DNA of 64,000 nt from Pelagibius sp. Alg239-R121. Its GTDB lineage: Bacteria > Pseudomonadota > Alphaproteobacteria > Kiloniellales > Kiloniellaceae. The notes under the pieces are model-generated. The model ran no database searches. It was not told the DNA's origin and saw nothing but the letters and a program-made list of their open reading frames with translations. Positions 7,301 through 17,100 of the stretch are shown piece after piece. The first letter of the stretch is position 1. Every line of letters starts with the position of its first letter. The DNA lies in contig NZ_CAMZOF010000014.1 of assembly GCF_947331435.1 (NCBI RefSeq), positions 62,001 to 126,000 on the forward strand, given 5' to 3'. The position numbers and the translations under genes are program-made.

Positions 7301-9776
7301 GAGGATTGAGCTCGAGATAACGGTCAGAAACGGACAGAAACTGCCGACTTGCAGTTGATGCGGTTGCCTCGAGTTCCTGAGGATCAGAAGCGGCTGTTCC
7401 AACCGGAACGGCAAAGCTGTACCCCGCACAATCCTGAAGAGCAGCGTAGGACTTATGATTAACCGAGATAACCTCGGGAAAGAACCATTTCTTATAGAGA
7501 TATCGACGCTCGTCACAAGCTCGCTTCAGTCCATCATCCGAGACTGTGTCGACACTCAAAAGGGTTTCGACAAAGTCTGCAAGATCTCTGGCTTTGGCCT
7601 GACGCTCAAGCAGCCGTAGCGGATGCCAAGCGGGGATGACTGCCCCCTCTTCCGAAGTGGCAGAGATAACAATACCAAACTCCGTAATCTTGCCCATAGT
7701 AGTAAGACGAGGGTTCGTGTTTGCGTTCAACTTTTGTCGCGCGACTTTGCAAAGCTGACCAAAGGCCTGAGCTTGTTTTTCGATCAAATCGGTCTGGTAC
7801 AAGTTTTCCGGGTCGGTTTTCAGGCCTATAATCGCATTGGTGAATGCCTGACGGAACTCAGCCAATGCCTGCAGAATGGCATCTTTGGATGGAGCGTCGA
7901 TATGTCGCCCAGCCTCATGATCCGTCAGCTCATCACCGATGACAACAAACAGATCTTCTTCTTTTGGAGCACTTGCGGGGTCAGCCGTTCTGCCCTCCTC
8001 TCCGTGCGCCACATCAACAAACGTCCCTGTATCATACAGAGAAACTGGTAAGGCATTTATTTCAACGCCTGGCTTCATTGAGAGTTTTGAGTCATGCACA
8101 CGGATAAAACCATCCGTCATCCCTTCATAAAGGGCGTTGATATCCTCGGGCCAGGCCATTGCGATGCTGCTGACCGAGGGCGTCCAGAAGATGCGGACGC
8201 GGTGTGACAAGGGACAATCCGATCCGTCATCGGCGACCAGCCCCATCTCGAATTCAATTTGACGAGCGTCTTTCTTGGATTGCCCGGTTGCTTCGTCGAT
8301 CGCCTTCTGGTCAAGCCATCGACCAAAATTAAATTCAACATGACCGGACAGCACCTTCTGAAGAAGCTGCGCCTCCTGCCGGAACAGTGCGTACACTCTC
8401 GCGTCAAGGGATGACCAGCTGGAAAGTTTCTCGCAGTGCTTGGCTTTAATCTCGATTTTCCCGCCGGTTGCGATCTTTCCATCATCATTGGCGGTTTTCA
8501 TCAACAACGCATGGATACCCTCGAGGATTGACACTTGAAGGTCGTCACTCGTCACCTCATCTGAAAAGAGATGACGGCGCCACGCCTCATAGACCTTGAC
8601 GCTGGTACCTGATCGGAGCTCATCCTGCCAAGTGTCGAAGAAATCCTGATCTTGTTCCGGGGTGGTGTCCTTAGTACCGAGATCCTCGAGATATTGTTGA
8701 GCGGCCTCATCACCTTCAAACTTATCGGCGAACTCTTCGGTTAACAGCTCCCGAGTCCGCTCGCTCAGATCTGGCGTTCGCCTTCGGCGTCGCACTCCGA
8801 AGGCATTTTTCCCAAATGCTGTCCAGTCAATAGTCTTGCAAAAGATCTCCTGGCTTAACCGCCAGCTCCCGTGTCGCAGATGTTTGCGATCTGCAACCAG
8901 TGCTCGAATGGCGTCAGCCTGAATCTTTTTATCTGTTGAATATTCCACCTCATTCTCATCGAGGCGCTCAAGTAGCTGGTCGGTATCGACCCGCTTGTCG
9001 GTCTTATCGAGCAGATAGACATAATTCGCGACTTCCTGTTCTGCGCCGCGAAACATGCCGCGGAACTCCTGCTCGAGCTTTGACCTTGCAGTCTCAAGTG
9101 CGGGTATTCTGGCGAAGCTGTAGGTCGGCATATGCAGGGCCGGTGCAGATTGGTGGACCTTTTGTGGCCAGGGGAGTGAAGTCTTTTCCTGGAGCAAAAG
9201 AACGAATTCGGCAAACTGATCGAGTTCCCTAGTGACTCCAGACTGGTTTAGTCCTTTCAGAAGGGCTTTGATCCAGTTCCGGCGATCATTACTACCAACG
9301 TCGCCAACGTGCCTGTCGACGATCACAGCCACCCATAGATCAATTTGTTCTTGTATCGAGTTTCGGTCGATCCTCGAGACTGGGTTGAGGCTTGCACCAA
9401 CCGTTTCGCGCTCCTCGTCAGAAACCGCGAACAAGATAATATCAGCGGCATCACTATTCCGGAAATAAACAGCAGGCTTGTCGGTCAAATGATCCGCAGA
9501 CAGGCTGGCGGTCAGAGCGGCATCAATATCCTTTCGAATCTTGAGGTCGATTTTTTTTGATGAATTCGAAGGTAGCGTGCGGGATATCCCTGCGAGATGT
9601 TCCGGCCTCAACCCTGCAAGTAGCTGAATAGAGCGCCCCGTATTGTTCTTCGCCTCATTCAGAACCATTTGCCATACGATTTTGCCGATAAGATCAGCTC
9701 TTTCGCTAATGCGGGCGTGTGCATCGCCGTCGAGGATGGGGCCTTTGGGGGGGGCTGTTGTCACAAGCGGATCCAT
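4344..9776 (-). CDS. sspH: SspH/DptH-like phosphorothioation-dependent restriction protein, FtsK-like C-terminus
   Basis: A 1810-residue protein. The last 235 residues are an FtsK/HerA-type ATPase: Walker A GETGSGKG at about 1580-1587, a Walker B ending VVHDEMADW near 1685, and a MITQRA sensor motif near 1723. This fits the large translocase subunit of the FGH restriction cassettes of phosphorothioate systems (DptH is about 1700 residues). The first 1500 residues have no domain I can name; they are mixed alpha/beta without membrane segments. It is last in the operon and its ATG directly abuts the sspG stop. In the described SspABCD-SspFGH systems the FGH proteins damage unmodified DNA and block phage replication. 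The assignment as SspH rather than DptH rests on the single-strand type modification genes upstream. Confidence 0.85.
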   Translation of the reverse strand: MDPLVTTAPPKGPILDGDAHARISERADLIGKIVWQMVLNEAKNNTGRSIQLLAGLRPEHLAGISRTLPSNSSKKIDLKIRKDIDAALTASLSADHLTDKPAVYFRNSDAADIILFAVSDEERETVGASLNPVSRIDRNSIQEQIDLWVAVIVDRHVGDVGSNDRRNWIKALLKGLNQSGVTRELDQFAEFVLLLQEKTSLPWPQKVHQSAPALHMPTYSFARIPALETARSKLEQEFRGMFRGAEQEVANYVYLLDKTDKRVDTDQLLERLDENEVEYSTDKKIQADAIRALVADRKHLRHGSWRLSQEIFCKTIDWTAFGKNAFGVRRRRRTPDLSERTRELLTEEFADKFEGDEAAQQYLEDLGTKDTTPEQDQDFFDTWQDELRSGTSVKVYEAWRRHLFSDEVTSDDLQVSILEGIHALLMKTANDDGKIATGGKIEIKAKHCEKLSSWSSLDARVYALFRQEAQLLQKVLSGHVEFNFGRWLDQKAIDEATGQSKKDARQIEFEMGLVADDGSDCPLSHRVRIFWTPSVSSIAMAWPEDINALYEGMTDGFIRVHDSKLSMKPGVEINALPVSLYDTGTFVDVAHGEEGRTADPASAPKEEDLFVVIGDELTDHEAGRHIDAPSKDAILQALAEFRQAFTNAIIGLKTDPENLYQTDLIEKQAQAFGQLCKVARQKLNANTNPRLTTMGKITEFGIVISATSEEGAVIPAWHPLRLLERQAKARDLADFVETLLSVDTVSDDGLKRACDERRYLYKKWFFPEVISVNHKSYAALQDCAGYSFAVPVGTAASDPQELEATASTASRQFLSVSDRYLELNPHEEGNFSTAIFNADTVSLPGMIAKGLEDRMARNGHLRCSLLISHDNPDRMRKIYATQNARLRAQNLDEVTEGFLSRLRVGVGKGDSARKSDRRNSTDLVFLHDVFFKQSEMTWDYERGEPDTLPDAIDFRNVALPRRRAGDAGNSWVSAKTIEMSLTVTHPPRAAAEFLDLCHCCREDLVIIPEGWRALPLRRVSWDTTAVRRTIERAHAIGEWVVSVDSMSSRQMLADNGIKVIRDVQLPDSELRVLVSSREPSANLVRHIQSDFEHMVDAALHDDAQSMARRTISTVVEVCGQKILSSARSKSAAREVIGLAAATSLIRIDKRSSNIEPIWFSLDDNRAFFGLTGKMADTLALSVSKNDAGDFVIHMSVVEAKCVAATSSTTESKSSREQVSSTLNTLRANFVDQQDPVAKQAWGVQLLHLMVLRPEYVRFFGDIEELDRFRSSLARGEVQYRVEGRSIVVIHDDETADDSIIVTLSTSDDDVWQYQVRQRALGRLMRVIEDPQSPDAPSIPVPEGFTKRECMEPKRRSEPSFPETVNEQSVKQTAPTNPQQVLSDDELVEQNELAQGLAEEPDAEIAPVSNRRIRPALENALQLSMTRNGGQGSKEQELEFAVKTARQLQAALTELGMHAVLMPNPTISTPNGVLVNFAGHGTLTVKKLEPKLLELKTTFGLDVTDIRTGLGRISLFVAAQKRQIVDLARVWLEAIWPVSCPNSTSRFLIGLREDSGEPLWLNLQGSHGENEEHAPHTLIAGETGSGKGVLTQNLLLQMIAFNHPKNFKLYVIDPKFGVDFFWISQAPHLAREIVTTQEAAEQVLNEIVEEMNRRYELFMQARVPKISEYNARVSETERLPLITVVHDEMADWMAGSEDYRHVVQSCFTRLAAKARACGIHIIMITQRAAQDAIPVGIRDNLGNRLCLKVASTAGSKLALGVEGAERLLGKGHVAARLGGDKPSGEEYFIAQVPFASTEDLEIFASAALDGL

Positions 9777-11402
9777 TCAAATCACGTCGTCAAGCCAATA
9801 GGGGTTTGAGACAAAGGCGCAATCATCAGAAAGGCGCTTGACGTAACCCAGACCGGTTAAACGGCGCTCAAATGCCTTTAAATTGTCTTCGAAGGAAGAG
9901 ATGTCGCAAGGTGGACGATCGAAGGCAATTCCTGCTTCTCGTGGACCAATAACGATGCTGTAGCGCTCATAGAGACTGGACATGAATTCCATGATCGTCA
10001 CTGGCCTAGTCACATTTGCGAGTACAAGAGCTTCGATAAATTCATCTGAACCTGCGAACCATGAACCGACACCTCGGCGGGCAAGTACAAAGCCGGTCTG
10101 TTTGCCCAGGGGTTCGATCAGCGTTGAGACGTTATTACGACTGCGTCCCTTGGCGGCTTTGAGAAAATCGCTGCGCCAAGCGGTTGGCTCCTTTGCTCCT
10201 GTCTCACTATCATAGATGTTGGTATTGAAGGCCTCTCGGATTGCTTGCTTAGCGAGATTTGAGCGTTGTTCGAGATCGGGATGGGTGTGAGCTTGCTGCC
10301 ACTTGGGCATGCCATCTAGGCTCTGGATGATGAAATTCTCTACTGCGTCCTCGATCAATTGACGCTGCCGCTTGAGATAACTTCTGGACAAGTCCCTGAG
10401 ATCGCTCTTAGCACCGCCAGTCAGGTCAAGCGGGATGGGATCTCGGACTGGACTCTCTGCGACTTCATGCGCCCGGTCCACGAAATACCGCACAAGATTC
10501 AACGCGGTCATCCTGAAGAGCGGATCTAGTTTCTGAGGAGTCGGGAGCTCGCTTAGATTAAGGATCGACACCCAGTCTCCGGCCATCCGTTCATAAGAAG
10601 AATGATGCTTGAGAGGTAGATATCCGACTACCCCACCATCACTAGCGTCAGAGTCTGGTGTTTTTGGAGGCGCCAATTCTGCCGCGATTTTGTTGAGCGA
10701 GTCTTCAGTACCGAAGAACTGTGTTTTGAGTAAAGCGGCAAGCTCATCGGCCTGAGAAGAGCGATTGAGCATGAGATAGACCATCTCGCCGCCGCGTCCA
10801 AAGAACCGTCGGTCCGCACTAAAATCTTCCTTCACATCGGCGAATTGCAGATTTGGCCCCCTCGGAACGAGAAAGCGCGAAGTCCAACGACGATTGTGGA
10901 TTACATCGAGCTCGAGACCCCTCAGAATGCGGACGGCCTGCAGAACCTCGAAGAAACGGTCGCCAAACCGTGTCGATAGATATTTAAAATCTACTGTATC
11001 CTTACGAGCTGTCGCTTTATAGCCGCGATTGAGTTCTTCGACCCATTGTTCAAGGCGCTCTTCCGGGGTGAGGTTTTCTGCGTAATTGATCCGCTCGAGA
11101 GAAGAGTCCTGAAACAAGATGTAACGCAAGGCTCCCATTTTGCGAACCGGAACCTTGAAACTCTCGTGCTCATTTTCGGAGCTTTTGGGGTGACTAAAGA
11201 TCCGGTTAGCTTCATAGGAGGTACCACTTCCGTCAATCTGCAAGGCACGGCAGATCGAGAGAACCTCCAGCACTAGCATAAAGGCTTTCTGTTCTTCGAT
11301 ATAGCGATGTCCAAATACCGCTTCCTGCACCCACATATCTATGGGTCTTTTGTTGATGTGATTGTCCGTCAGGCAATCGGTAGCTGCATTGATTTTTGTC
11401 AT
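9777..11402 (-). CDS. sspG: SspG/DptG-like middle subunit of the restriction cassette
   Basis: A 541-residue soluble protein with no motif I can name: no Walker A, no metal-binding cluster, no membrane segment. It is placed by context, lying between an SspF-like ATPase (2 nt gap) and the FtsK-like SspH (no gap), exactly where the unannotated middle subunit of FGH cassettes lies. DptG proteins are usually 400-450 residues, so this one is somewhat long. A GAGGG Shine-Dalgarno about 10 nt before the ATG is inside the end of sspF, so translation is coupled. Function by position: partner of the ATPase and translocase in restriction of unmodified DNA. Confidence 0.65.
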   Translation of the reverse strand: MTKINAATDCLTDNHINKRPIDMWVQEAVFGHRYIEEQKAFMLVLEVLSICRALQIDGSGTSYEANRIFSHPKSSENEHESFKVPVRKMGALRYILFQDSSLERINYAENLTPEERLEQWVEELNRGYKATARKDTVDFKYLSTRFGDRFFEVLQAVRILRGLELDVIHNRRWTSRFLVPRGPNLQFADVKEDFSADRRFFGRGGEMVYLMLNRSSQADELAALLKTQFFGTEDSLNKIAAELAPPKTPDSDASDGGVVGYLPLKHHSSYERMAGDWVSILNLSELPTPQKLDPLFRMTALNLVRYFVDRAHEVAESPVRDPIPLDLTGGAKSDLRDLSRSYLKRQRQLIEDAVENFIIQSLDGMPKWQQAHTHPDLEQRSNLAKQAIREAFNTNIYDSETGAKEPTAWRSDFLKAAKGRSRNNVSTLIEPLGKQTGFVLARRGVGSWFAGSDEFIEALVLANVTRPVTIMEFMSSLYERYSIVIGPREAGIAFDRPPCDISSFEDNLKAFERRLTGLGYVKRLSDDCAFVSNPYWLDDVI

Positions 11403-11404
11403 GG

Positions 11405-13213
11405 TCAGCGACCCTCTTCAAGAATGCCAATCGGGGAATCTACGAGGCGCTCTTTATCGGTTTTAACGGCGACATACTGAATCTCGATATCACGATCCTT
11501 GTTGTAGCGAAGGATTGACCCAACACATTTGATTTGGAAATTCCGGATATCCTGAAAGCATTGGTTCGAAAAGCTGGTAGGTAATGCTCCTTCCGCAACG
11601 CGCATCAGATATTCGAACAATGTTGGAGAGACCGACAAATTGCTCATGGGTTGCCGATCCTCAGAACTGACCAATTCAAGTTGAGGGGCGCGACCGGGAT
11701 TAGACGGTGGGTCCAGCCGCAGATAATAGGGGTAACCTTGCCAGTTGATCGGCGATCCAACTAGCAAGGGGACATCCATTCCCAAATAAACACCGGAGGG
11801 CTGAGTCAGCCAAAGCCGGTTGGTTGTCCCTGTCAAGGACCCGGTCAGAGTCCGATTGAGTCCGAGCAGTATACGTGCCCGGGTCCATTTCATGCTGTCT
11901 GCGTCTCTTTCCTCTAACGGGCGAAGCAAATTGATATAGAGATCACCATGATGATGGACCGAGAGTTGCCATGGACACATCTCGCGATCGCCTTTATGAG
12001 GCACATCTTCGGTGGTAAAAAAAAGCCGCCGCCTTTGGGCGATCAGCGCATCGCGTAAATCATCGATGTGGCGCTCGGGATTATCTCGATAGTTCTTTCT
12101 GATCTCATCAAAAAGGGGTTGTCCATACCGGCTGTGATCAGGCAGGGACGTGCCAGCATCGAGCAGCTCGTCATCGAAAAAATTGTTGGTCTCATGACCA
12201 ATGCCGAAGCTGTCCAAGGCTTCGAATGCCGTGAACTGCATCCGCCGGATCTTTGGATGATTGTGGCCAAAAACGTTGGAGAAGGGATTTGTCGCCTTGT
12301 ACTCAGCGGCATCGGCTCGAAGTCGAGCGCGATTGCAGTTTAACAACGGGGTCGCCGTACCCTTTGCATCTCCAAGAAGGGCGTTGACCACAAGTATCAT
12401 GAGCTGGCGGATGGACAGATGTTTGTCGTCTGCCGCCGCCATCTCGATCAATGAACGCAGCCGAGTTTGCATTGTCGCAGGCCCAGCCTCGAGTAACACT
12501 TTGCGGTTTTCCCGGATCGGACAGGGGGTTGGCTCAGACATTGCTGAGCATGATGGCGGACAGGATGACCATGCCGAGTGATTGCAAATGGCATCTATCA
12601 TGGCATCGAAGGTCTCAGCGTGAGAAGTGCGAGACATGTTGATCAAACGGAAAGCCAATCCAGGAGGTTTTTCTTGATCATCCTTGAGCAAACTCTGAAA
12701 AATTTGCAGGACTTTGACCGCATGTGGGTCATCTCCCATATGTTCGCGCCAGGATTTTATTAGATGTCCGTCATTGACGCAGACGACATAAACTTCGCGG
12801 CTGCCCTCTTCGCGATAGAATGCTTTGAGCAATCGTGGAATGAGGGACTGCTTGGTAGCATTATCAATTTCACTGAGATCCTTGATGAAGTGGATCTGAT
12901 AGCCGTTCTTGGTGCAATTAAGTGTTACTTCAGGGTCAGTATTACCCCAGGCTAAGCTTCCACCACTCAATTCGTTTAGCACGTGTCTGGCGGTATAGGT
13001 TTTGCCATCTCCTGCAGTACCAGTCAGCAGTACCGAGGTTGGTTCATCAGCAGTCACATAAGCCTTGATCTGGGTTGAGCGCTCTTGATGGATCTCAATG
13101 GGATCGAGACCCGCTGATTTAGCTGCTTGGACAACAAATTCGTCATACATGTTGTTGCCATCAGAGGTCGGGCCATAGGCTGCCAGAAATTCGATTAACG
13201 GATTGTCGGTCAT
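11405..13213 (-). CDS. sspF: SspF/DptF-like P-loop ATPase
   Basis: A 602-residue protein with a P-loop, GTAGDGKT at residues 65-72, and a hydrophobic strand ending VCVNDGH near 165 that serves as Walker B. A Cys cluster near residues 214-236 (SSCPPSC then a CPI motif) suggests a bound metal. This matches DptF-like restriction ATPases. An in-frame start at 13288 would add 25 residues, but AGAGG lies 7-8 nt before the ATG at 13213 and residues become well-structured from there, so 13213 is used. A gap of 143 bp separates it from sspD, whereas sspBCD and sspFGH are each overlapping or nearly so. This suggests two joined modules and perhaps an extra promoter in the gap. Confidence 0.8.
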   Translation of the reverse strand: MTDNPLIEFLAAYGPTSDGNNMYDEFVVQAAKSAGLDPIEIHQERSTQIKAYVTADEPTSVLLTGTAGDGKTYTARHVLNELSGGSLAWGNTDPEVTLNCTKNGYQIHFIKDLSEIDNATKQSLIPRLLKAFYREEGSREVYVVCVNDGHLIKSWREHMGDDPHAVKVLQIFQSLLKDDQEKPPGLAFRLINMSRTSHAETFDAMIDAICNHSAWSSCPPSCSAMSEPTPCPIRENRKVLLEAGPATMQTRLRSLIEMAAADDKHLSIRQLMILVVNALLGDAKGTATPLLNCNRARLRADAAEYKATNPFSNVFGHNHPKIRRMQFTAFEALDSFGIGHETNNFFDDELLDAGTSLPDHSRYGQPLFDEIRKNYRDNPERHIDDLRDALIAQRRRLFFTTEDVPHKGDREMCPWQLSVHHHGDLYINLLRPLEERDADSMKWTRARILLGLNRTLTGSLTGTTNRLWLTQPSGVYLGMDVPLLVGSPINWQGYPYYLRLDPPSNPGRAPQLELVSSEDRQPMSNLSVSPTLFEYLMRVAEGALPTSFSNQCFQDIRNFQIKCVGSILRYNKDRDIEIQYVAVKTDKERLVDSPIGILEEGR

Positions 13214-13356
13214 AAAAAAACCTCTACGGGCGCTATAGTCCGATATCGCCCTGGATAGTTTGAACTTTTCAGCGATTATCGGCTGCAAAGTCGTAGACCT
13301 AACAGTTTACACAAATTAATTCGTTGTCTCAACTTAAAGTGGAAATGCAAAATCTT

Positions 13357-14196
13357 TTACTTGTGACAAATGATGCAGGACGCAGCTACATCTGCGGTTC
13401 CGTAAACCTCATCAATTTCAATGTCATTAAGTCCTTCTCGAAGCGGATTGATTGGACGTCGTGCTCGCTCGCGCGCAAGCCGCTTATCAAAATCCTGTTC
13501 GATTTGAGCAATCCGATCGGGATGCTCCAGCTCAACAAGGGATTCTCGATCACTCCATGTAAAAGGAGAGCCGTTATCAATCGCAGTCTTCTCGTAACGT
13601 TTCGCCTCTTCAAAGGCCTCTGGATGTTCTTTCTTGAGGCGAACCCACTCAATCTTCTGTTGATAGAAGCAGAAGGTACAGCCACTGCGAGAGCGCCAGT
13701 CATAGTACTTTGGGAGCCCAAGCCCAGACGATTCTAGAAGTTCAATGACAGCTGGTTTGTCGAGACCATGCTCGCGGAAGGGAAAACGGACCTGGAGGTT
13801 TGGATGCGTCGCTTGCATCCCCGATCGAGCAGGTTCGTCTGCACGGATTGCTACGTGACTGATGACTTTGATACCGGCGTTGAGGTCGTCTTTGATCCAA
13901 TTCTCAAACGGCCGAATTTTGAGCTGGCGAGTGCACCAGCGTGTACGAGGAGACGGGAGGAAATTTCCATATTCTTTGAGCCAGAAGTCGAAGTTCCGAT
14001 CGGGATTGAGATATGCGATCTGTTTCCCAAGGAAGCCTTCTAAGCGGCCCAAAAATTCGTAGACTTCCGGCAACTCTTTTCCTGTATCCGTAAAGAAATA
14101 CTCAATCTCCATCTCGGGATAAGTCTGGCGCATGAAGACGGCGAGCGCGGCACTGTCACGACCGCCAGACAGTCCAAGCACATTACGTTCCGTCAT
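13357..14196 (-). CDS. sspD: SspD, PAPS-reductase-like ATP pyrophosphatase
   Basis: A 279-residue PP-loop protein. The ATP pyrophosphatase loop is SGGRDS at residues 10-15. Cys88 (RWCTRQLK), Cys173/Cys176 (GCTFCFYQ) and Cys274/Cys277 (SCIICHK) are candidate ligands for an iron-sulfur cluster or carriers of persulfide sulfur, as in DndC-type enzymes. It would activate the DNA backbone phosphate and accept sulfur from SspA. The ATG at 14196 overlaps the sspC stop as ATGA; an upstream in-frame start at 14214 would add six residues and a larger overlap. PAPS reductases of cysteine biosynthesis share the fold, but the setting between SspC and an FGH cassette makes phosphorothioation by far the best call. 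Confidence 0.92.
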   Translation of the reverse strand: MTERNVLGLSGGRDSAALAVFMRQTYPEMEIEYFFTDTGKELPEVYEFLGRLEGFLGKQIAYLNPDRNFDFWLKEYGNFLPSPRTRWCTRQLKIRPFENWIKDDLNAGIKVISHVAIRADEPARSGMQATHPNLQVRFPFREHGLDKPAVIELLESSGLGLPKYYDWRSRSGCTFCFYQQKIEWVRLKKEHPEAFEEAKRYEKTAIDNGSPFTWSDRESLVELEHPDRIAQIEQDFDKRLARERARRPINPLREGLNDIEIDEVYGTADVAASCIICHK

Positions 14197-17100
14197 GACG
14201 CCATCTCCCGACACTTGTCTTCACCACTCTCTTGAATGAGGCGAGCCCCGAATTCGGCCAACGCTGCAAGCACGAGACGCTGATCCTGCCCAGATTTTGT
14301 GGCGACGTTCGAAAGCTTCTGGGCCAGAGCACTGGCAGCCTTTCGCTCTTGCGCTGAAAGTCGGACCGATTTCATTTCGGCCTGTGCGGCCTCTCCCGTT
14401 CCAAATACAATGCCGACGGCGTGCTGCGTTGGCTCTCGATCTTGTACTCGAGCCAACATCTCGGCTTGAGTGAAAGCGAGCGAGAGCTCGGCGATGGCGA
14501 GAAGCGCACGTTTGGGATCCTGATCGGACCATAAGGGCGGAGGCTTGTTGGCCACGAGGCTGACGATAGCTTCGAACTCTTGCTCGGTGCCGGAGAACTC
14601 AGCGAGACGTCCGGCAAATGCGTCGAGACGAAGATCACCGGTGATCCCTTTTACGGTTTTCGCTCGATGTCGGAGATGCTTGATGTCGATCTCTTTGTTA
14701 CCAAGGGCTGACATCATTTTTTCACGCAGAACGCTCAGCATATCCGTATAGGCTGAGGAGAGTTCTGTAAGCGCGGCACCGATTTCACCTATAGGATGCG
14801 CTTGGTTCGATGGTGATACGGCCTGAGGCAAATCAACAAAAAGCGTTTGGTGAGGGTCACTCGCGCTGAGCAAGATCCGACGAACATTTGCCGCCGTTTC
14901 TGACAGCGTAGAGGTGCGGCGGGTCCAATTCGGCAGCTTCATCGCAAATTCCACTAGAGCTCGCGCCAGTTCGAGCGCTCCCGGTTTTGGCGTCACACCG
15001 GTCGAATCTTGAAGCTGCCAGCGCAGCGCTGATATGAGTTCCTCATTTTCGGCGGTGCGATTTACCTGCCGGAGCGAAATCGCTTGAGCATCTTGGAGAA
15101 GCCGATCAACAACCACATCAGTCACTCGTGGCTGGAACATGTCGTCGACATAAACTGCCACCTGTTGACTGTTTGCCATGATGAACGCAACCGAAAGGAT
15201 TGGAAGGACACCCTGTCTGAGGCCGAAAGGCGGCTGCCTCCATTCGTTATATATCGAAGCCAGAGAAACGGCGCCGTCAGACGACGAGAGAATTTTTTCG
15301 GCAGCCCCCCACATCGGCCGGAAAGTCTTACCGATCTTACTGCTCTGATGCGGCGCATTGAATCCGGCGCGGCCGCCTCTCGTGCCATGAAGTCCTGACG
15401 CTTCAAGGATAGTCGCGTGAAGACCCCGCTCGGCCGGAAATCCATTGATCCCAAGTACGATTTGGTCGCCTCGGGAGACCATGGCGTGCAGCAGCGCGCG
15501 AACGGCGGCCTGACTGTTGCTCGACGGCCGCTCTCGGTTGACAAGCTCGCTCTTAATGATGGGGGCCTGGTCGAAGGTTTCGTTTGCTAACTCCGTAGCA
15601 AGATGCGCAACGGATCGACTATCTTGAAGCTCACGCTTTTCACCGCGCACAAACCATGCCGCTTGGTCAAAACCGGTCCTGAGAGCTTCTTCGAGCTCTG
15701 CGCTCGACAAGGCGATGCGCGCCTGAATTTCTCGACGTGCAACATCGTCGCCTTCGAGCGAAGGGTGCTCTCGCCTTATCGTCTCTAGCGCAATGAGTTC
15801 AGCGCCAAGCATACGGATCGCCCATGCATTCTTAGGGTAGCCGACCGCCACGGGAAGATCGCAAACTTGTTCTGACGCCATGCGGCATCGCTCTTTGACA
15901 GTTCGTTCAGGCTCCTCACCATCAGGGATCGCGAGAATAAACTGACCGGCCGCGCCGTCTTGCGGAACGAACGATGACATCGTTTTTTTGAGGTCAGTCA
16001 CGCTCGTTAGCCCTGACTCGAACCATCGAAGCGTACCGGTCCGAAAATAATGCTTCTTAGCGAGCAGAGGCTGAAGATTTGCTAATTTTGCTAGACGCCC
16101 TACATCGAGCTCCGTCCGCTCAGCCTCAGTCTCTAGAAGCGCAGCCGCGATGTCGAAGTCACTGCCGGCGTATACCGTCCAAGCGTCGGTGTGCTTGCGA
16201 AAAACGATGATCGACCGTTGCTCGAGGGCCTCGACAACCGCCTTAATCGATTTTACCTTTTCGTGTGGGAAGCACGCGCGCAGAATATTCAGCTCCGCCA
16301 TAAGACCGGACCCGTTTCGGAAAAGGTCGATCAGTGCGATTGTCTTTGCCAAACGAATGTGCAGCGCGCCACCAAAGCGCTCGCACCGCTCAACCGCGTC
16401 TGCGCCCATTGCCCATCGATGCCCATCAGGAGAGGCGAGAATAGCAGGCTCTAGGTTGACCTGTAGATAGTCCCAGAAATCGGCAGGCTCATAAGTGACT
16501 TGGGCTTCAACCGGTGTTTCTTGCAGGAAGTCCTGAAACGCGTGGGTCTCAGTAGAATTGAGAAAACCAAAGACACTTCGCTCATTCTGACCGAAGCGGC
16601 GTCGCGAAACTGGGCCAACGAGTGCTGCGGTTATGGGATGTAGTGGCCAACATGCGGCCAAGCGATCCTGGAGGTCTTTTGGGCTGTTCGGTCTACGCTT
16701 GGAGATAGTCGTAGCAACCGCCTCAGCTATTTTTACATTTGTTTTGGGCAGTACTTCGGTCGATAGAGCCCGTCCAATCAAGTCGATGACCTCATCGATC
16801 GCAGTGACGACCGGAATGTCGACATATCGACCCTGGATCTTCGCCCATTCGTCCTGGACTTCTCGACCTAGGCGTAGCGCATACTGCTCAAAAGACTGGT
16901 GTAGTATGCCGATGACGATGAGACGACCACCACAGCGGCCCGCTGTCTCGGCGAGATCTTGGAAGAAGTGGATATCGGTATCTGCACTCGCGGCGCCGTC
17001 GAGATACTTCCCCATCTCATCGACGACAACTAAAACGCCGCTGCCTGAACGCGCTTCGGCTTCACTGACGAGCCGCTCCAAAACGTCGCGGCCCGCAGGA

